From positions 1,922,001 through 1,986,000 of the forward strand of contig NZ_JABMEG010000001.1 of the NCBI RefSeq assembly GCF_013179735.1: a DNA stretch of 64,000 nt, written 5' to 3'. This document shows positions 47,304 to 55,959 of this stretch, piece after piece. Numbering within the stretch: the stretch's first letter is position 1; each line of letters starts with the position of its first letter. A program made the translations under genes and the position numbers. This stretch comes from Permianibacter fluminis. GTDB lineage: Bacteria; Pseudomonadota; Gammaproteobacteria; Enterobacterales; Permianibacteraceae. The notes under the pieces are model-generated. The model had not been told where the DNA came from. It searched no databases and was given only the letters and a program-made list of their open reading frames with translations.

Positions 47304-49043
47304 TTATTTGATGCCGTGCATCCAGCGCTTGATCAGCGGCACCAGCAACAGGCAGACCGCGGCCGAGACCAGACCTAGCAAGACCATCTTGTCGAACAGC
47401 TCGCCGTATTTGGCAGTGGCCATGGCCATGTCAATCTGACCATCAGCCGGAACATCGATGGCAGCCCAAGTGCCGAAGAACGCCGCCATTTGTTCCGAGA
47501 ACGAGGTGCCCAGCCACCAGGCGCCCATCATCAGCCCGACCACATTTGGCAGCGACAATTGGGTCACCGCCGACAAGCCGATTGGCGACAATGTGACTTC
47601 ACCGACTTCGATGACGAAATAAGCCAGCACCAACCACCAGACACTGGCCATCTGATCCGGACCGACAGTGGCATTGGCCGCGGCCAGCGGCAGAAACGCC
47701 AAGCCAGCGAGCGCCAAACCGAGCACGCTTTTAACCGGTTTCGACGGATTCCAGCCGCGCTTTTCCAGCGCCGGCCACAACCAGGCCATGACCGGCGACA
47801 GCAGCACAATGAACAGCGCGCCGAGATAGGTCAGTGAACCGGCGGTTTGCGGCAGCACGACGCTGTCACGGAAAATCGCCACCAGACCGACGACGGTCAA
47901 ACTGCCGAGCAACCAGGACGGGCCGCGATTGCCTTTCATGCGCAGTGCCGCGGCGACCACAAATGGACTGAGCGCCAACGGAATCACTGACCACGGCATC
48001 GGGTGGCCGTCACGGATCACCAAGCTCGGGAACAAATCCTTGTCGAGCATGCGGTCGGTAAACAGCACCCAGGAACCGTAAGTCTGTTCGTACAGAGAGA
48101 AGAACAGCAGGCAAACGAAAACAAAGAACACGCAGGCCAGCATGCGTTCCCGCTGCACTTTGTCGCAGCGGGTCGTGACGTACCAGCCGAGCCAGCCGAG
48201 CCAGCCCACCAGCGTCAATACCTGCAACGAGAACACGGCATGGCCCAGTTGCATCAGGAGCCACAGCAACGGTAAACCCAACACGCTGCCGAGATAAATT
48301 GCCCATTCGATATTGATCGGGCCGAGCACTTTTTGTTTGAGCCGTTCCGGCTGCGGCGGCTCGGCATGACCTTCCAGGTATTTTTGGCCGGTCAGGAACA
48401 CCGCCAGTCCGGCCAACATGCCGATGCCGGCGGCGCCAAAGCCATAGCCCCAGCCATAGCGTTCACCGAGATAACCGCAGACCAGACTGGCGAAAATGGC
48501 GCCGACGTTGATGCCGGCGTAAAACAAGGTGAAACCGGAATCGCGGCGCGGATCATTGTCCGGATAGAGTTTGCCGACGATGGTCGAGATATTTGGCTTC
48601 AGAAAGCCGACGCCGCTGATGATCAAGGACAGCGACAGATAGAAAATGCTCAGCGCAAACAGATCGCGCTGTGGGCTGCCATCGGCATTGAGCGTGGCTT
48701 GATGGCCTTCGACTGACATGCCGAGATGACCGAGGCAGAGCAGAATGCCACCGAGCACCACCGCTTTGCGCATGCCCAGATAACGGTCGGCCAGAATGCC
48801 GCCGAGTACCGGCATCGCATAGACCAGACCGCCATAGGCGCCTAGCACCGCCAGACTTTCGCTATCGGTGAACAGATGATGTTTAATCAGATACAGCGCC
48901 AGCAGCGCCTTCATGCCGTAAAACGAAAAGCGTTCCCACATTTCGGTAAAAAAGCAGACGTACACGCCGGCAGGGTGGCCGAACAACTCATGTCCACGTT
49001 GTTGGTCGTGAACGTGTTGTTGGCCCAAGGTGGTGGAGGTCAT
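47304..49043 (-). CDS. POT family proton-dependent oligopeptide transporter, long form
   Basis: The 579-residue protein has about 14 membrane helices and the POT signatures: FFTEMWERFSFYGMKALL (the ExxERF motif that couples protons), GGILADRYLGMRKAV and GFLKPNISTIVGKLYPDNDPRRDSGF in adjacent pieces. It imports di- and tripeptides with protons. The N-terminus (MTSTTLGQQHVHDQQRGHEL) is hydrophilic and cytoplasmic. A second POT gene lies 1 kb away on the other strand beyond the AlkB-family gene. Confidence 0.93.
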   Translation of the reverse strand: MTSTTLGQQHVHDQQRGHELFGHPAGVYVCFFTEMWERFSFYGMKALLALYLIKHHLFTDSESLAVLGAYGGLVYAMPVLGGILADRYLGMRKAVVLGGILLCLGHLGMSVEGHQATLNADGSPQRDLFALSIFYLSLSLIISGVGFLKPNISTIVGKLYPDNDPRRDSGFTLFYAGINVGAIFASLVCGYLGERYGWGYGFGAAGIGMLAGLAVFLTGQKYLEGHAEPPQPERLKQKVLGPINIEWAIYLGSVLGLPLLWLLMQLGHAVFSLQVLTLVGWLGWLGWYVTTRCDKVQRERMLACVFFVFVCLLFFSLYEQTYGSWVLFTDRMLDKDLFPSLVIRDGHPMPWSVIPLALSPFVVAAALRMKGNRGPSWLLGSLTVVGLVAIFRDSVVLPQTAGSLTYLGALFIVLLSPVMAWLWPALEKRGWNPSKPVKSVLGLALAGLAFLPLAAANATVGPDQMASVWWLVLAYFVIEVGEVTLSPIGLSAVTQLSLPNVVGLMMGAWWLGTSFSEQMAAFFGTWAAIDVPADGQIDMAMATAKYGELFDKMVLLGLVSAAVCLLLVPLIKRWMHGIK

Positions 49044-49179
49044 GTCCTGATCTCGTTATGTTGTAGCGGTGAGTCTACAAACTGCTAATCCTTTACCGGC
49101 GGCGATTGACCGCCGGTCCACAAAACGCCCGCGAGTGTAACGGCCGCTGGTGACGTGAAGCCAGCACGGCATGATTGAT

Positions 49180-49217
49180 CCCCCTCCTCGTTGAGGAGGG
49201 GCTAGGGCTGGTGGCGG
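49180..49217. repeat. CCCCTCCT/AGGAGGGG repeat, half copy
   Basis: CCCCCTCCTC-GTT-GAGGAGGGG followed by CTAGGGCTGGTGGCGG, the same family as the right end of the element at 36086-36210. Confidence 0.7.
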
Positions 49218-49254
49218 AGCGGGCGACCAGAACGGACTGGATTATGGAGTTGCG

Positions 49255-49878
49255 GTGTTCATGTTAAAGCCAGCCCATTTTTCTGATTTTGAAACACCGG
49301 TACTAGCCAACGCCGAGTTACAGCTCTGGCGCGCACTGTGGCCGGCGCAGGACTGCGCCGATATCGAGGCGGAACTGCGCCGGACACTGGCCTGGCAGCA
49401 GAAGCCGATCGTCATTTTTGGCCGCGAGGTGCTGCAGCCACGGCTGACGGCCTGGTATGGCGACCCGGATTGCGCTTACGTCTATTCCGGCAAACGAAAC
49501 GAGCCCTTGCCGTGGACGCCGCTGCTGACCGAGCTGCGGCTTGCCGTCGAGCTGGTCAGTGGCGCCCGCTTCAACAGTGTGCTGGCCAACTGTTATCGCA
49601 ATGGCCAGGACAGCATGGGCTGGCACAGTGATGACGAGCCCGAGCTGGGGCCGGAGCCAGTCATCGCCTCGCTGAGTTTTGGCGCCGCGCGGCGGTTTTG
49701 CCTGCAGCATCGGCGGCAAAAACAGCAGCGATTGGAGCTTTTGTTGCAAGACGGCGATTTGCTGCTGATGGCCGGCGCCACCCAGGCCAACTATCGCCAT
49801 GCCTTGCCGAAAACGTCCAAGCCGGTCGCGGAGCGACTGAACTTTACCTTTCGCTGGATTCATCCGACTGCGTCTTGA
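49255..49878 (+). CDS. AlkB-family 2-oxoglutarate/Fe(II) dioxygenase
   Basis: The frame opens with GTG at 49255, five bases after GGAG; an ATG two codons on (49261) is also possible. About 207 residues. The pattern is closer to ALKBH2/3-like bacterial homologues than to E. coli AlkB: PRLTAWYGD, YSGKRNEPLPWTP, NSVLANCYRNGQDSMGWHSDDE (in two parts; iron ligands H and D in H-S-D), SLSFGAARRFCLQHR, HALPKT (second iron His) and RLNFTFR (2-oxoglutarate Arg). It oxidatively removes methyl groups from DNA or RNA bases. Confidence 0.93.
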   Translation: MFMLKPAHFSDFETPVLANAELQLWRALWPAQDCADIEAELRRTLAWQQKPIVIFGREVLQPRLTAWYGDPDCAYVYSGKRNEPLPWTPLLTELRLAVELVSGARFNSVLANCYRNGQDSMGWHSDDEPELGPEPVIASLSFGAARRFCLQHRRQKQQRLELLLQDGDLLLMAGATQANYRHALPKTSKPVAERLNFTFRWIHPTAS

Positions 49879-50089
49879 ACGGCCGTTGCGTTGCATCGCT
49901 AAAGCCGGTAATTGCTGCGCTGCAGCAGCTTTGTTGTGACAAGCGGCCACCGGCATTTTCCTTGTTCGTTATATCCCCCTGTGATATCAAGTCGGCCAGC
50001 TTGGCGGGCGCGTCCCGACCAGCATAAAAAATAGACAAATTACGCCTGGACGGGTCTTCGTCCGGCGGGTGACAGCTACGGAGTCGTTA

Positions 50090-51517
50090 ATGAGCCGCAA
50101 CATTCCCCAAACAACCTTGCTGGGCCATCCAGCGGGATTGTTCTTGTTGTTCACCACCGAAATGTGGGAACGCTTCTGCTACTACGGCATGCGTGCGCTG
50201 GTAGTCCTGTCTCTGGTTGCTGCCGTTGATGGCGCCAATCCGGGCTTTGGCATGGATCGTGGCCAAGCGCTGATCCTGTACGGCTGGTACACCAGCTCGG
50301 CCTATGCCACCAATATTCTCGGCGGCTGGATTGCCGACAACATTCTCGGCATGCGCCGCTCGGTGTTGTTCGGCGGCCTGATCATGTCGGCGGCACAGTT
50401 CACGCTGTTCTTTGCCGTGCCGGGCGATATCACGCTGTATTACATCGGTCTGGTGCTGATGGCCGCCGGCGTCGGTCTGTTCAAGCCGAACATTTCGACC
50501 ATGGTCGGTGAGCTGTATCCGCAGGGCGATGCCCGCCGTGATGCCGCGTTCTCCATTTTCTACATGGGCATCAACCTCGGTGCGTTCATTGCGCCATTCA
50601 TTACCTCGACCCTTGGTGAAGACCCGAATTACGGCTGGCGCTGGGGCTATTTCTCCGCTGGCGTTGGCATGCTGATCTCGGTGGCGATTCAATTGCTGTT
50701 CGCCAAGCGCTTTCTCGGCGACATCGGTGTCGTACCAACGGCCAAGCGTTCGAGAGAAGCGACCGGTGGCGTCAAGCAGCCGCTGAGCCATGAAGAGCGC
50801 GATCGCCTGCGCGTTGTGATGTCGATGTTTGTCTTCATCATGATGTTCTGGACCGCGTTTGAACAAGCCGGTGGTCTGCTGAACCTGGTCGCGCAGGACA
50901 ACACCCAACGGATGGTGGGGGCCTTTGAAGTACCGGCCGGTTGGTTCCAGTCGCTGAACCCGCTGTTCATCGTGATCTTCGCGCCGGTATTTGCCTGGCT
51001 CTGGGTCAAGTTGGCGCGGGAAAACAAAAACCCGTCGTCGCCACTGAAAGTGTCGGCCGGTATTTTGCTGACCGCGATCGGTTTCGGTTTTCTGATTCTC
51101 GGCGTGTTCGAAATGCAGGGCACCTCGGATCACAAGATGTCGATGATCTGGCTGACGCTGGGCTATTTGTTCCATACGCTCGGTGAGCTGTGCATTTCGC
51201 CAGTCGGCCTGAGCCTGATGACCAAGCTGGCGCCGCTGCGGTTGATGTCGGTGATCATGGGCGTCTGGTTCCTGATGCCGGCCTGCGCCTACTTCCTGGC
51301 AGGCTACATCGGTGCTTTCACGGAACACGCGGGCGAGTATGGTTTTGTCCAGCAGTTCGCCATCAGCATGGGTGTGATGCCGGAGCATTCTGGTCTGCTG
51401 TTCGTGTTTGCTGCCATTGCGGCCGTGCTGGTGCTGTTCTCGGTGCTGATGTGGCTGGTCTCCGGCAAGCTGGTCGACTGGATGCATGGTGCCGAAAGCA
51501 CCACCGCCAAGGCCTGA
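50090..51517 (+). CDS. POT family proton-dependent oligopeptide transporter, short form
   Basis: The start at 50090 (MSRNIPQTTLLGHPAGLF) has GGAG eight bases upstream. The 475 residues show FTTEMWERFCYYGMRALVVL, GGWIADNILGMRRSV and GVGLFKPNISTMVGELYP, the POT signatures. It differs from the other POT protein in length and loops but has the same start block (LLGHPAG... against LFGHPAG...). A dipeptide/tripeptide symporter is expected. Confidence 0.93.
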   Translation: MSRNIPQTTLLGHPAGLFLLFTTEMWERFCYYGMRALVVLSLVAAVDGANPGFGMDRGQALILYGWYTSSAYATNILGGWIADNILGMRRSVLFGGLIMSAAQFTLFFAVPGDITLYYIGLVLMAAGVGLFKPNISTMVGELYPQGDARRDAAFSIFYMGINLGAFIAPFITSTLGEDPNYGWRWGYFSAGVGMLISVAIQLLFAKRFLGDIGVVPTAKRSREATGGVKQPLSHEERDRLRVVMSMFVFIMMFWTAFEQAGGLLNLVAQDNTQRMVGAFEVPAGWFQSLNPLFIVIFAPVFAWLWVKLARENKNPSSPLKVSAGILLTAIGFGFLILGVFEMQGTSDHKMSMIWLTLGYLFHTLGELCISPVGLSLMTKLAPLRLMSVIMGVWFLMPACAYFLAGYIGAFTEHAGEYGFVQQFAISMGVMPEHSGLLFVFAAIAAVLVLFSVLMWLVSGKLVDWMHGAESTTAKA

Positions 51518-51555
51518 TGCGGACGCGCGTTTGCGCGGCACAATATCCGCTTTAC

Positions 51556-51584
51556 AAAACCCCGCTGCGGCGGGGTTTTGTTTT
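51556..51584 (+). terminator. Terminator after the second POT gene
   Basis: A 10-bp stem AAAACCCCGC/GCGGGGTTTT with a TGCG loop and a GTTTT tail. Confidence 0.88.
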
Positions 51585-51677
51585 GCGCTGATTTGTGTTG
51601 CGGTCAATGATTGCCAGAGCGCACGGGCAGATCGAACCCGCTACAATCCCAAGCCGTGACCCTCAGAGGATAGCGCC

Positions 51678-52673
51678 ATGAGTTTTCTCGCCTGCCGGGT
51701 GTTTCAGGACGTCGTTCAGGACAAAAAACAGATTCATGCTCGCGTGATCGAGATGAACGACAGCGAGCTGTCGGCCGGCGAGGTTCTGGTGGCGGTCGAG
51801 TATTCCGGCATCAATTACAAGGACGCGCTGGCGGTGACCGGGCGCGGCAAAATCCTGCGCTCGTATCCGCTCAATGCCGGCATCGATCTGGCCGGCACCG
51901 TGCTGGAGTCGAGCTCGCCGGCGGTTGCGGTCGGACAGCGCGTGCTGGTCAATGGTTGTGGCCTTGGTGAAGCGCAGGATGGCGGCCTTGCCCAGCGGGC
52001 GCGGGTGCCAGCCGACTGGATTATTCCGCTGCCGGCCGGTTTGTCCGCGGCGCAAGCGATGACGCTCGGCACGGCGGGTTTCACCGCGGCTCTGTGCCTG
52101 CACCGGATGCTGGAAAATCACCAAAGCAAGGACAAAGGACCGATTGTGGTCACCGGCGCCACCGGTGGGGTCGGCAGTGTTGCCGTCGCGCTGTTTGCCA
52201 GCCAGGGTTACGAGGTCATTGCGCTGTCGGGCCGACCGGAGCATCACGATTATCTGCGCCAGCTCGGTGCCAGCGAGGTGTGCACGCTGGCGGATCTGAA
52301 GCTGGGCGACCGGCCACTGGAAGCGGGCCGCTTTGGCGGCATTGTCGACAATGTCGGTGGCCAGCAATTGGCGAAACTGATCGCGCATGTGAATTTGTGG
52401 GGCAATGTCGCCTGCGTCGGACTGGCCGACAGCGAACAATTGCCGACCACGGTGTTTCCGCTGATCCTGCGCGGCGTTTCGTTGCTTGGGGTCAGCTCGG
52501 CCAATTGCCCGATGCCGCTGCGCAAACAAATCTGGCAGAAACTCGGCGCCGAATGGCGGATTCCGTTCGAACGGATTTTTACCGAGACGGTCGCGCTGCG
52601 CCACGTGATCCCGGCTTGCAATGACTTGCTCGACCGCAAGCGCCTGGGCCGAACGATTGTTGATTGTCGTTAG
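51678..52673 (+). CDS. YhdH/AcuI-type acrylyl-CoA reductase (MDR family)
   Basis: The 331-residue zinc-free medium-chain dehydrogenase matches the YhdH/AcuI group: SGINYKDALAVTGRGKI, YPLNAGIDLAGTV, GGLAQRARVPADWI, the NADPH site VTGATGGVGSVAVALF and LGVSSANCPMP. The group reduces acrylyl-CoA to propionyl-CoA and is thought to detoxify this reactive thioester. The sequence fits the family well; the substrate is inferred. Confidence 0.9.
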   Translation: MSFLACRVFQDVVQDKKQIHARVIEMNDSELSAGEVLVAVEYSGINYKDALAVTGRGKILRSYPLNAGIDLAGTVLESSSPAVAVGQRVLVNGCGLGEAQDGGLAQRARVPADWIIPLPAGLSAAQAMTLGTAGFTAALCLHRMLENHQSKDKGPIVVTGATGGVGSVAVALFASQGYEVIALSGRPEHHDYLRQLGASEVCTLADLKLGDRPLEAGRFGGIVDNVGGQQLAKLIAHVNLWGNVACVGLADSEQLPTTVFPLILRGVSLLGVSSANCPMPLRKQIWQKLGAEWRIPFERIFTETVALRHVIPACNDLLDRKRLGRTIVDCR

Positions 52674-52707
52674 GGTTTGGTGGCGTGGCGATGACGTTGA
52701 ACCGGCA

Positions 52708-52767
52708 GTAGGAGCGGCCTTGGCCGCGATGACTGTGCTAAAGCATCGCGGCCAAGGCCGCTCCTAC
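52708..52767. repeat. REP-type palindrome C
   Basis: Inverted repeat GTAGGAGCGGCCTTGGCCGC-GATG with its perfect complement ending CTCCTAC, same family as A and B at 46.6 kb. It lies 50 bp upstream of the M61 peptidase start. Confidence 0.9.
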
Positions 52768-52818
52768 GGCGGCTTTCCATTTTTCATCTTGAAGCGAAAA
52801 GAAAGGCTGTTGCACAAA

Positions 52819-54669
52819 ATGACGAGACATTGGCTCCGGGTGGTTAGCGTTCTGGCAATGGGTTTGGCAGGCGTCGGCATGGCACACGCTGCCACCGCCG
52901 CTGACGAGGTGCATTACGAACTGCGCATCAGCAATGCGGCCCAGCATCTGGCCGAGGTCAGTGCGCAATTTCCGGCCAGCAATGCCAGCACGCTGAACTT
53001 GCAGCTGCCGGTCTGGCGCACCGGTCGCTATCAGATTCTGCCGCTGGCCAATGGCCTGCGGCAGCTCACTGCTACTGGCAACGATGGCCGCGCGCTGTCC
53101 GTGCGCAAGACCGATAAAGCCAGCTGGCTGATCGAGAAAGCGGCCGGCGAGGCGGTGACCGTGCGCTACGAGCTATACGCCAATGAACTCGGCCAGCGCA
53201 CCCGCCACATTGATGACAGTCATGCCTATCTTGATGCCAGCGCGGTGTGGCTCTACAACGGTGAGCAGCGCGGCAATCCTGTCAGCGTGCAGTTGCAGGT
53301 ACCGGCGAACTGGCAATCACGCTCGGGCATGCGCGCCGGTGACTGTAATCATTGCTTTGTCGCCACGAACTATGACGAGCTGGTCGATTCGCCGATCGAA
53401 ACCGGGCTGCACGAGTTTCATTCCTTTGTTGTCGATGGCAAAACCATCGAACTAGCGATTTGGGGCGCCGGCAATCACGACGGCAAACAGATTGTCGCGG
53501 ACTTGCAGAAACTGGTTGCCACCACGGGGAAACTGTTTGGCGGTTATCCGTTTGCCCGCTATCTGTTCATTGTCCACGCCACCAGCGGTGAAGGTGGCGC
53601 CACCGAGCATGTCAACTCGACAGTCATCCAGTTATCGCGCTGGGGCTTTGCGCCGCGCAAGGATTACCTGAAGTTCATCCGCACGGCCACGCACGAGTTT
53701 TTCCATACCTGGAATGTCAAAGCCTATCGGCCAGCCGCGATGGTGCCGTATGACTATCAAAAAGAGAATTACAGCGAACTGTTGTGGCTGGCCGAAGGCC
53801 ACACCAGCTATTTTGACAACTTGCTGACGCTGCGCGCCGGTGTGCAAACCCGCGACGAGTACCTGGAAGAAGAAGCCAGCATTCTCGACGATTACCTGCA
53901 CCAACCCGGTCGCTTCTTCCAGAGCGCGCTGGAATCCAGTTTTGACGAGTGGATACAACCCAGCGGCGAACGCGCCCGCAATGCCTCAGTCAGCATTTAC
54001 AGCAAAGGTGAACTGCTGGCGTTGACAATGGATCTGCTGCTGCGACAACAGAGCAAGGGCAAACTCGGGATCGAGGATCTGCACAAGCAATTGTGGCAGC
54101 ACAAGCGAGTCGAGCAGGGCGGCTATACCAGTGCCGACGTCAAGGCCATACTGAAGTCACTGAGCCAGCAAGCCCGAGCGAATTTTGATTGGGAGCAGTT
54201 CTGGCAGGACTATGTCGCCGGCACCAAAGAGCTGCCATTGGCGGCTCTGCTCAAGGATGCCGGTTTGCAATTGCGCATTGATCAGGGCAAGGACGACAAG
54301 GGCCAGCAGGCGGCATGGTGGGGCGTCAAGATCAAGGACGGCGGCGCTGATCAGTTTGCCGTGGTCAGTGAAGTCGAGCGTGACAGCCCGGCCTGGCAAG
54401 CGGGGCTGGTGGCGAATGACCAGATCGTCGCGATTGATCAGCTGCGCGTGAGCGCCAAGGATTTTGCCGATCGCAGCGCTGCTGTCAAAAGTGATTCGAC
54501 TGTGGTCACTCTGTTCCGTCGTGATCAATTGAACACCGTTACACTGAAGCCGGTGCTGCAGGACAAAGGCAAGCGCAAACTCAAAGCACTTGAAGACGCC
54601 AGTTCCGATCAGAAACAACTGAACAGCAACTGGCTGGGCGTGCCGTGGCCAAAGCCGGCGAAAGACTGA
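52819..54669 (+). CDS. Exported M61-family glycyl aminopeptidase with C-terminal PDZ domain
   Basis: Start at 52819 (MTRHWLRVVSVLAMGLAGVG), a signal peptide with probable cleavage after AHA; the open frame extends 66 codons upstream through a REP palindrome and is not used. The 616 residues have an N-terminal beta domain, the M61 catalytic domain with zinc motif HEFFH (H292, E293, H296) in THEFFHTWNVKAYRP and a third ligand region LLWLAEGHTSYFDN, and a PDZ-like domain (about 490-570: VVSEVERDSPAWQAGLVAND). M61 enzymes cleave N-terminal glycine and similar residues in the periplasm. Confidence 0.93.
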   Translation: MTRHWLRVVSVLAMGLAGVGMAHAATAADEVHYELRISNAAQHLAEVSAQFPASNASTLNLQLPVWRTGRYQILPLANGLRQLTATGNDGRALSVRKTDKASWLIEKAAGEAVTVRYELYANELGQRTRHIDDSHAYLDASAVWLYNGEQRGNPVSVQLQVPANWQSRSGMRAGDCNHCFVATNYDELVDSPIETGLHEFHSFVVDGKTIELAIWGAGNHDGKQIVADLQKLVATTGKLFGGYPFARYLFIVHATSGEGGATEHVNSTVIQLSRWGFAPRKDYLKFIRTATHEFFHTWNVKAYRPAAMVPYDYQKENYSELLWLAEGHTSYFDNLLTLRAGVQTRDEYLEEEASILDDYLHQPGRFFQSALESSFDEWIQPSGERARNASVSIYSKGELLALTMDLLLRQQSKGKLGIEDLHKQLWQHKRVEQGGYTSADVKAILKSLSQQARANFDWEQFWQDYVAGTKELPLAALLKDAGLQLRIDQGKDDKGQQAAWWGVKIKDGGADQFAVVSEVERDSPAWQAGLVANDQIVAIDQLRVSAKDFADRSAAVKSDSTVVTLFRRDQLNTVTLKPVLQDKGKRKLKALEDASSDQKQLNSNWLGVPWPKPAKD

Positions 54670-54777
54670 GTGCGGCCAAACCATCAGCGGCGGCATTCAT
54701 GTTCTGATGGACTTGGCCGCTGATGGGTGATCAACAGGCAGTGACAGCCGGATGCGACCGGCGATGTGAGGTGCAGG

Positions 54778-55758
54778 ATGTTGCGATGCTATGCCGGCAG
54801 TGGCGCGCAGGAGATCTCGGCTTATGCCGCTGAGGCCAAGATCCATATCCAGAATGCACTCTGGATTGACTTGCTGAACCCCAGCGCAGAAGAAGAGCAG
54901 GTGGTCGAGCAGACGCTGGGCGGTGAAATTCCGACCCGGGAAGAAATGCAGGAGATTGAAACGTCGAGCCGGCTGTACGTCGAAGACGGCGTGCTGTTCA
55001 TGACAGCGACCGTGCTGTTCAACGCCGATAGCGACATGCCGGAATCGACGCCGGTGACCTTCATCCTGATGCCGAACCGGTTGATCACCGTGCGCTATGC
55101 CGATCCCAGTCCGTTTCGTAACATGATCAACCAGTGCAGCAGCAAACCGCAGTTGCTGCAGCAACCGGCCCAGCTGATGACGGCGTTGCTCGATGCCATT
55201 GTCGACCGCATGGCCGATTTGCTGGAGCGTACTGGCGCTGATCTGGATCAGTTGTCGCGGCGAGTGTTTGGTACCGTGCAAAACAAGGACCAGCGCCGCA
55301 GCGAAGAATTGTTCCGCGAATTTCTGACCGCATTCGGTCGCAATGGTGATCTGGTGGCGCGAATCCGTGAAAGCTTGACCAGCTTGACCCGGCTGCACAA
55401 TTTCTTGGTGGAATCCGCGCGGCTGCCGAATCAACCGGAATTGCGCGAGCATCTACACGGCCTGCGTGCCGACTTGCTGTCGCTGGCCGATCACGCGGCG
55501 TTTCTGAGCAACAAGATTGGCTTTTTGCTGGATGCAACGCTAGGTCTGGTCAGCATCGAGCAGAACACTATCATCAAGACCCTGGCCGTGGCTGGCACCG
55601 TGTTTTTGCCACCGACGCTTATTGCCAGCATTTACGGCATGAATTTCGAGCACATGCCGGAGCTGACCTGGCCGTGGGCGTATCCGATAGCGCTGGTGCT
55701 GATTATTGGGTCCGGCACACTGCCCTACTGGTTCTTCAAACGCCGACGTTGGATCTGA
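54778..55758 (+). CDS. corA: CorA magnesium/cobalt channel
   Basis: Start at ATG 54778 with GAGG seven bases upstream; a GTG at 54766 is in frame but overlaps that site. The 326 residues form the usual CorA layout: a cytoplasmic funnel domain, a long helix, then two C-terminal membrane helices with the selectivity motif YGMNFEHMPE between them and a basic tail (FFKRRRWI). It mediates passive Mg2+ uptake as a homopentamer. Confidence 0.95.
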   Translation: MLRCYAGSGAQEISAYAAEAKIHIQNALWIDLLNPSAEEEQVVEQTLGGEIPTREEMQEIETSSRLYVEDGVLFMTATVLFNADSDMPESTPVTFILMPNRLITVRYADPSPFRNMINQCSSKPQLLQQPAQLMTALLDAIVDRMADLLERTGADLDQLSRRVFGTVQNKDQRRSEELFREFLTAFGRNGDLVARIRESLTSLTRLHNFLVESARLPNQPELREHLHGLRADLLSLADHAAFLSNKIGFLLDATLGLVSIEQNTIIKTLAVAGTVFLPPTLIASIYGMNFEHMPELTWPWAYPIALVLIIGSGTLPYWFFKRRRWI

Positions 55759-55779
55759 GGGCGGATGCCAACAATCCGA

Positions 55780-55952
55780 AAATAAAAAAGGCGGGTCATC
55801 CCGCAATGCCGTTCAGTTAAGAGAAGCCGTCATCCCCGCGCAGGCGGGAATCCAGCGACTTTCGCGCAAGACACTGGGCCCCCGCCTTCGCGGGGGTGAC
55901 AGAACAAAGCTTAACTGAGCGGCAGTGGGGTCATCCCGCCTTTTTTATTGCT
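55780..55952. terminator. Bidirectional terminator split by a MITE-like insertion
   Basis: Left arm AATAAAAAAGGCGGG-TCAT-CCCGC (55780-55804) and right arm GGGTCATCCCGCC followed by TTTTTTATT (55928-55949). Removing 55805-55927 and one copy of the 12-bp duplicate GGGTCATCCCGC restores a perfect terminator hairpin between corA and the convergent barA. Each remnant can still fold a short stem (GCGGG-TCAT-CCCGC). Confidence 0.85.
55805..55927. mobile_element. MITE-like element 3, about 123 bp, with 12-bp target duplication
   Basis: Terminal inverted repeats AATGCCGTTCAGTTAAG (55805-55821) and the complement of 55910-55926 (ACTGCCGCTCAGTTAAG) match at 15 of 17 bases. Direct repeats GGGTCATCCCGC flank it (55793-55804 and 55928-55939). 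The interior holds inverted blocks CATCCCCGCGCAGGCGGG and CCCCCGCCTTCGCGGGGGTG. No coding capacity. Confidence 0.85.
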
Positions 55953-55959
55953 GAAAATT

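Noticed and set aside
50087-51607. 506-codon frame antisense to the POT transporter gene
   Set aside because: Hydrophilic Gln/His/Arg-rich shadow of a membrane protein gene.
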